From the NCBI GenBank assembly GCA_034766995.1, contig CM068315.1, positions 18,152,010 to 18,216,009 on the forward strand: a stretch of DNA of 64,000 bases, written 5' to 3'. Below, in pieces: positions 59,266-64,000 of the stretch. The DNA is from Acanthacorydalis orientalis (taxonomy: Eukaryota; Arthropoda; Insecta; Megaloptera; Corydalidae). Numbering within the stretch: the stretch's first letter is position 1; each line of letters opens with the position of its first letter. The translations under genes and the position numbers were made by a program. Under the pieces are notes generated by a model. The model ran no database searches, was not told where the DNA came from, and worked only from the letters and a program-made list of their open reading frames with translations.

Positions 59266-60555
59266 CGAGGGTGGTCCCAGAAGTACCCGGCCTGACCTAG
59301 AGATGGCGGTAGTTGTTTGAAAAATATCACTGTATTAGAAAGTACACAATCTATAAAGCATATGTTTCAAGTTTGAGGATGCCACGTTGTTTAGTATTTG
59401 TTTGGCAGCCATCAATAGTGAACGTTTTCAGTGAATTTGTGAAAATGGAGAAAATTGATCATCGTTACGTGATACAATACTTTTATTTGAAAGGCCTCAG
59501 CCCAACCAATATAAAAGTTGAACTGGATTCTACTCTGGGTGAGTCTGCTCCTTCGTTTACAACAGTGAAATATTGGGTAGCAGAGTTTAAACGAGGCCGT
59601 ACGAGCTGCCAAGACGAGCATCGCAGTGGTCGACCAAATGAGGTGACGACTCCAGAAATGGTGAAGAAAATGCACAAAGCGGTACTGGATGATCGTCGAC
59701 TGAAAGTGCGCGAGCTAGCAGACATTGCATTTCAAAGAGTGCGGTACATCGCATATTATCTGAAAATGTGGACATGAGAAAGCTGTGTGCAAGATGGGTG
59801 CCGCGTTTACTCACACTCGAGCAAAAACAGTGTCGTGAAGATGTTTCAATTGAGTGTTTAGCGAAGTTTCACAGGAACAAAGCAGAATTTTTGCGCCGTT
59901 TCATAACCATGGATGAAACATGGATCCGTCATTTCACACCCGAGACAAAAGAACAATCAAAATAATGGACTGAAAAGGGAGAACCGGCTCCAAAGCAGGC
60001 GAAGACCGTTTCATCTGCAGGCAAGATCATGGCGTCGGTTTTTTGGGATGCGCGTGGGATAATTTTTATTGACTATCTTGAAAAAGGGAAAACTATCAAC
60101 GGCGAGTATTATGCGAACTTATTGCAACGTTTGTGCGAATAAATCAAGCAAAAACGTCCGCATTTGACTAAGAAGAAAGTGTTGCTTCATCAAGGCAATG
60201 CACCAGCTCACAAATCCGTTATTGCAATGGCCAAAATTAATGAATTAAAGTTTGAATTGCTACCTCATGCACCCTAATCGCCAGATTTAGCCCCCTCGGA
60301 TTATTTTCTGTTCCCAAACTTGAAAAAATGGCTCAGTAATCAAAGATTTCCCAACGATGAAGAAGTGATGTCGGCAGTTAATGGGTATTTTGAGGAGCAA
60401 GACAGTTCTTATTATAAAAAGGGTATCGAACTTATTGAACATCGCTGGGAAAAGTGTATAGAGCTGAAAGGAGATTATGTTGAAAAATAAATATATTTTT
60501 TTCCAAAACTTTTGTGTTTTCTTTGTTGGGTCGGGTACTTCTGGGACCACCCTAG
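59266..60555 (+). mobile_element. Irritans-like mariner, best-preserved copy in the window
   Basis: TA at 59264-59265 and 60556-60557. The left end is CGAGGGTGGTCCCAGAAGTA and the right end read inward CTAGGGTGGTCCCAGAAGTA, nearly perfect inverted repeats. Length is 1290 bp. The transposase needs only one short deletion and a few stops to explain its loss, so this is the youngest mariner insertion here. Confidence 0.95.
59445..60490 (+). pseudogene. Irritans-type mariner transposase, recently inactivated
   Basis: The ATG at 59445 opens MEKIDHRYVIQYFYLKG. The paired-like DNA-binding domain runs through TVKYWVAEFKRGRTSCQDE and HRSGRPNEVTTPEMVKK to KVRELADI (about 59725), where a small deletion shifts the frame. 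From 59768 MDMRKLCARWVPRLLT and RRFITMDETWIRHFTPETK carry the first catalytic Asp. In-frame stops are at 59963, 60140 and 60275. KIMASVFWDARGIIFIDYLE and KTINGEYYANLLQRL follow. The second Asp motif reads HQGNAPAH, with Gly at 60194-60196 in place of Asp. SPDLAPSDYFLFPNLKKWL keeps the third Asp, and the frame ends GDYVEK at TAA 60488-60490. Length and order fit the normal ~345-residue transposase. Confidence 0.95.
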
Positions 60556-60559
60556 TATA

Positions 60560-60855
60560 TATAACAATTCTAAATTAGCTATTTTTGTTATCAGAATCAA
60601 TCTCTCAGACACAATTTATTGAAGTGTTATTTTCTATTCTTCCTTTAGTCGTGATTTAGTGTTATCATACTTTCATCTGTTCTCTCGATTGAATAATACA
60701 TTAGCGCAATTTATGGAAAATATTCATCTAAATAAATATTGACCTAAGAAAATCAACCCAGCAAGAGACCTTTTTGGAAATTATTATATTTCTATAATGC
60801 TTTAATTATTTGATCTGGCACTATAGACATATGTAAATTTCTCTAACTTGTTTAT
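60560..60855. other. AT-rich spacer
   Basis: No feature recognised. Confidence 0.35.
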
Positions 60856-60856
60856 T

Positions 60857-62042
60857 CAGTCGAGTCTGTTTTTATTCGTATCTTTCAATGCGGTTTGGAA
60901 GTTATGCGGTGCATATTTGATGCTAATTCGAGATTTCCCCGTTGTATTTACATATATGCGCTGCACGTTCTTTAAAAAAATTCATTTTAAATTATTATAT
61001 TTTTTAAAATTTATATTTTTTAATATGAAATTTTCTATTTTGGACTGTTTAAATCATATTGTATATGCTATCGCTGAAATAAGACCACAAACTTTAAAAG
61101 CCTGCTGGAAAGCAGCTTGACCTAAATGTGTTGCAAACAATGCAACCATTCAAACATCAATATTATCAGATAAATTATTACTTTGGCATAAAAAAAATGG
61201 TGTAGATGGTTTTGATATCTTACCCAGAATGATGTAGAAGAATTGCTTGTGGATAATACCTTAAGTCACAATGATATTATTGGTATAACTTTAGATATTG
61301 TCGAAGATCCAGAAAACGAAAGTGACGCGGAAGTAAAACGCCCTATCACCCCCCTGCAAATATAATTTGAAAAGATCTTCAAATTTGCAATAAATAGAAA
61401 AATCATTTTTTTGTTCATGACACAAATTTTGAACGAGCCTTCAAATTTCAACGTAAGCTGAAGAATTATATGTCTGGATATCGCGAACTATATAAAAAAT
61501 TAGTAAAATCATCGTCGCAACGTTTAATCACTGATTACATTGTCAGAGGACAAAAATCAACACAGAACAAGGGTGAAGTTAACGCTAATTCTGTTTGTGA
61601 AGAACCATTGTCTTTAGCATGCGGATCTCATGCACTGACTATCTCTTCTAGTGATGAAAGTGATTTTGCACCAGTTCGCAAATGATGTCGATCATAGTTT
61701 CAGATAATGACGATAATTCTGATGAAAAAATATAAAAAGAAGTCTTACTTTTCAAGAAAATTAAATGAATAAAGTTTTAAAACAAACTTATTTTAAATTT
61801 ATCATCAATTTGTTTCAGATTTCCGAAGAATTTCTTAGGCATTTTTATTTTCCTGAATTTTCATAAACTCTTTTATGCGATTTTGGGTGTATTTCAACAC
61901 ATTACTTTGATTTCATGCGGTTTTAGAAAATTATGGAATGTATCCCTAATTTTTCAGCGTAAGTTGTATCTTTTTTGTGCGATTTTTTTTTATATGTGGT
62001 TTTCTGTTGAATGTATCTACCGTTTAAAAAGAGACTTAACTG
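60857..62042 (+). mobile_element. pogo/Tigger-type DNA transposon remnant
   Basis: The left end is CAGTCGAGTCTGTTTTTATT. The right end read inward is CAGTTAAGTCTCTTTTTAAA, followed by TA (62043-62044). CAG ends, TA targets and 'ATGCGGTTT/TTTATGCGATTTT' subterminal words on both sides are typical of Tigger elements. At about 1.2 kb roughly half of an autonomous element (2-3 kb) is missing; the transposase's DNA-binding and most catalytic sequence is gone. Confidence 0.78.
61020..61685 (+). pseudogene. Tigger/jerky-type transposase C-terminal part, decayed
   Basis: SILDCLNHIVYAIAEIRPQT and LKACWKAA (61035-61118) match the 'D---HIV-AW-EI-P-TLKACWRKLWP' segment after the DDE domain of pogo/Tigger/JRK proteins. 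Shifted blocks follow: a VDGFD-LTQNDVEELLVDN-like segment (about 61200-61255), DIVEDPENESDAEVKRPIT (about 61297-61350) and FKFQRKLKNYMSGYRELYKK (61440-61499). The last frame (61470-61685) ends in a Ser/Asp-rich tail. Not functional. Confidence 0.75.
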
Positions 62043-62044
62043 TA

Positions 62045-62460
62045 TTTCAAATTGAAAAATAGAAGAACATGTGCTCTATCTTCTCTTTGTATAATCATTT
62101 GTAAAGTTTCTTTTTTAAATTGTTTATCGTGATAATTTATTCCAAATTATATTTATATTTATGATTTATTCCATGTTATTTCAAATAAGTAACATATTCA
62201 AAACAATATCAAACAAAAGCTTTCGTATACCGGTCGTATGTTTGAGTTAGTAGTTGTATGGAAAAATTGTCTGTCATCTATCCACAGTGCCCGACTTTCA
62301 TACGAACCAAATACATTATTCGTAATAGATTTCTTTTGACACCGGATATAACATTCACCTACAATGGAAATATCCATTACGGATACAATAAGAAAATAGA
62401 TACAATATGAGCATACACATGTGCATTCTACAGCACATTGAGAAGTGCACACGTACATAC
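62045..62460. other. AT-rich spacer
   Basis: No supported feature. A minus-strand frame (62198-62458) has a Cys-rich start without a known pattern. Confidence 0.35.
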
Positions 62461-62464
62461 GACG

Positions 62465-62910
62465 ATCGGAATCGGTAACACAATTATCCGCAATTTATTT
62501 CAATAGAAAATACATCTGTTGAAATACCGATTGACTTACACGGCGAACACGCGACTGTCGAGGCGCACGGATCTTCTCTAAATCCAGCGAGATCCGTTTG
62601 TCCGGCGTTGATATTGCGTTTGCTTAGCTTACAGTGACCGGACGTCGTGTCGTGGATATGTGGACGACGACGTTCCTTTATTGCTACGATTATGGAGTCT
62701 TTTCTTCTTGTTCAACACAAATCCGATCAAATCGTCGCGACGTCTTCGACTTGCTTAAAGAAACAATTTATCCTGACTCTATTACGTATCGGAAAACAAG
62801 TTCTGTCTATCGTATTTGTCCTGTTCGTGTTCTGTGTACTTTTATTCCCTTCGATTAAATTCGTTCGATTACGCGTGTATGTAAGTGTGTGTGTGTGTGT
62901 GTGTAACTTG
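62465..62910. other. CpG-rich block with GT microsatellite, possible promoter/exon
   Basis: One of the most CpG-dense blocks (for example GACGTCGTGTCGTGGATATG near 62641). Two overlapping plus-strand frames of 74 and 93 codons show no domain. A (GT)n run at 62884-62903 ends it. Could be a 5' gene region; not demonstrated. Confidence 0.35.
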
Positions 62911-63785
62911 AAACGTTCCGATAAATAATCATTTCGTACCTTTCGACTATCGGATATTTTTAAATTACTCGATCGGTTATATTAACTCGACGGTCGATTG
63001 AAGAAAAGGTCTTAGTAAGATAATAGGCCATGTATAGAAAAAAATAAATAAATAAAACTCTTCTATATCGTGAAATTTAACTGAATATATACTACTTATT
63101 TTTATAATGATTTTATTCGGTCGATCGAATAAATGAAACACTGTAAAATTGTACAATAAACAGATATAAACACAAAAGTAAATAAACAATTCTCAATACT
63201 CAAATACCATGTAATTACATTGGTTGACTAATTAAATACCTTTTTTTCTATTGTATGACAAATAAGACGATTTTCATAATCCTATATGCTCAGTTCAAAT
63301 ATGTACTAAAATTTTCACAATCACACAAATTAATTAACTAAATCACCGTTTTCATATTTTTTTTTAAAAAAACATGTTTTAAAATTTTACATATGGTTAA
63401 TTCATTAATAAAAAATGTTTTTCGTTCAATTTTCTGCTGTATTTATCTGTGGAATGTCTCTATTTAATATCCAGTAATACTAACACAGTAGACATCCAAT
63501 CTATTTGTCTTGGTATTGCTTTTTATAACAGAGATCTTTTAGTCAAAGTATTTATCAATTGAGAGATTTTCAGAAAAATTTGAATGAAAATAATGTACAT
63601 TAAATAATATTTTACATTCCATTACATTCCACCAAACCTTTAAAAGATTTGTTACTATTTCTTGATCCTTTTTTGTATTGTTGTATTTCAAAGGTTATTA
63701 GAATATTTTTGCATAGTAATATTTCTTCTTTATTTGACAAGACTTCAAAATGTTCATTGTTTATCAATTCTCTTATTTATAAATT
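62911..63785. other. AT-rich spacer
   Basis: No feature recognised. Confidence 0.35.
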
Positions 63786-63787
63786 TA

Positions 63788-64000
63788 TTGGATTGGAACA
63801 AAAGTTCGTAGCGTTTTCCAATAGATGTAATTGATTTCAGTTTCGCGCGCAGCTCAGTTATTTGACATGATTCCGTATGTGTTATTTTGACAGATGATAT
63901 TTCAACATTTCTTTCTATGATATTTTTGTACAACTTTGTGATTTTTCAGTATGTTAAATTTAAAATTGAAAATTGGGAAATATAAAGTGCATTTTTGTCA
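63788..64000 (+). mobile_element. Mariner 5' end, cut by window edge
   Basis: After TA (63786-63787) the end reads TTGGATTGGAACAAAAGTTC followed by GTAGCG, a mariner terminus of the TTGGGTTGGAACAAAAGTTCG type. The untranslated leader follows. The last 30 bases (GGGAAATATAAAGTGCATTT) resemble the start of a transposase beginning M-E/N-x-KVHF. The rest lies beyond the window. Confidence 0.75.

Noticed and set aside
59412..59814. Several minus-strand frames inside the mariner at 59266-60555
   Set aside because: They are antisense shadows of the well-preserved transposase frame.
1..64000. CRISPR array, bacterial operon, tRNA or rRNA genes
   Set aside because: No spaced direct repeats of CRISPR type, no gene packing, no B-box-like GGTTCGAATCC with a matching cloverleaf, and no conserved rRNA blocks were seen.

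Overview
This window looks like gene-poor, repeat-rich eukaryotic DNA, most likely from an insect. The composition is strongly AT-rich. There are more than two dozen (TA)n tracts, no long open frame, no prokaryotic-style gene packing, and many decayed class II transposons of types common in insects. CpG is frequent in scattered GC-richer patches, which with the mariner types suggests Hymenoptera. That assignment is an inference; no host gene was recognised.

Nearly everything that reads as protein is a dead transposon. Nine terminal-repeat types of Tc1/mariner/pogo elements are present: cecropia-like mariners with TTAGGTTGGTAG ends (1-727, 8698-9256, 26901-27448 plus a tail at 27627-27723, 49442-49985, 52285-53552); relatives with TTAGGTTGGTG ends (42349-43550, 56368-57643); irritans-like mariners with CGAGGGTCGTTTGATAAG ends (4008-5036, 15939-17206, 40470-40792); a younger irritans-like copy with GAGGGTGGTCCCAG ends (59266-60555); two further mariners (45189-46470; 63788 to the window edge); a group with TTAGGTGTAGAAA ends (11402-13305, 35296-35510); a Tc1 element with long inverted repeats (37449-38946); and a pogo/Tigger remnant (60857-62042). 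There is also a hAT element with a perfect 8-bp target duplication (1620-2556), two TTAA-flanked piggyBac-type elements (340-572, 29399-29998), pieces of non-LTR retrotransposons (11563-12985, 21850-22700, 31600-31830 and smaller tails), and a family of small palindromic-arm repeats (5640-6605, 20950-21210, 22885-23175, 28850-28995, 50210-50420).

Layout: 0-9 kb holds nested mariner/MITE, hAT, mariner and a near-perfect 230-bp inverted repeat pair. 10-18 kb holds TA arrays, a mariner that contains a LINE, and a second full-length irritans mariner. 18-37 kb is mostly AT-rich filler with CpG-rich patches, LINE pieces, deletion-derivative mariners, a TTAA element and an unrecognised decayed coding fragment at 32.5 kb. 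37-40 kb holds the Tc1 element and a CpG-rich block with a possible exon. 40-64 kb holds seven more Tc1/mariner/pogo elements separated by AT-rich DNA and CpG-rich patches.

No functional pathway or operon is visible. The interest lies in transposon nesting, an amplified non-autonomous mariner lineage, insertion into TA arrays, the inverted duplication, and CpG-rich islands that could be regulatory DNA of an intergenic desert or giant intron. I do not see a convincing new biological system.
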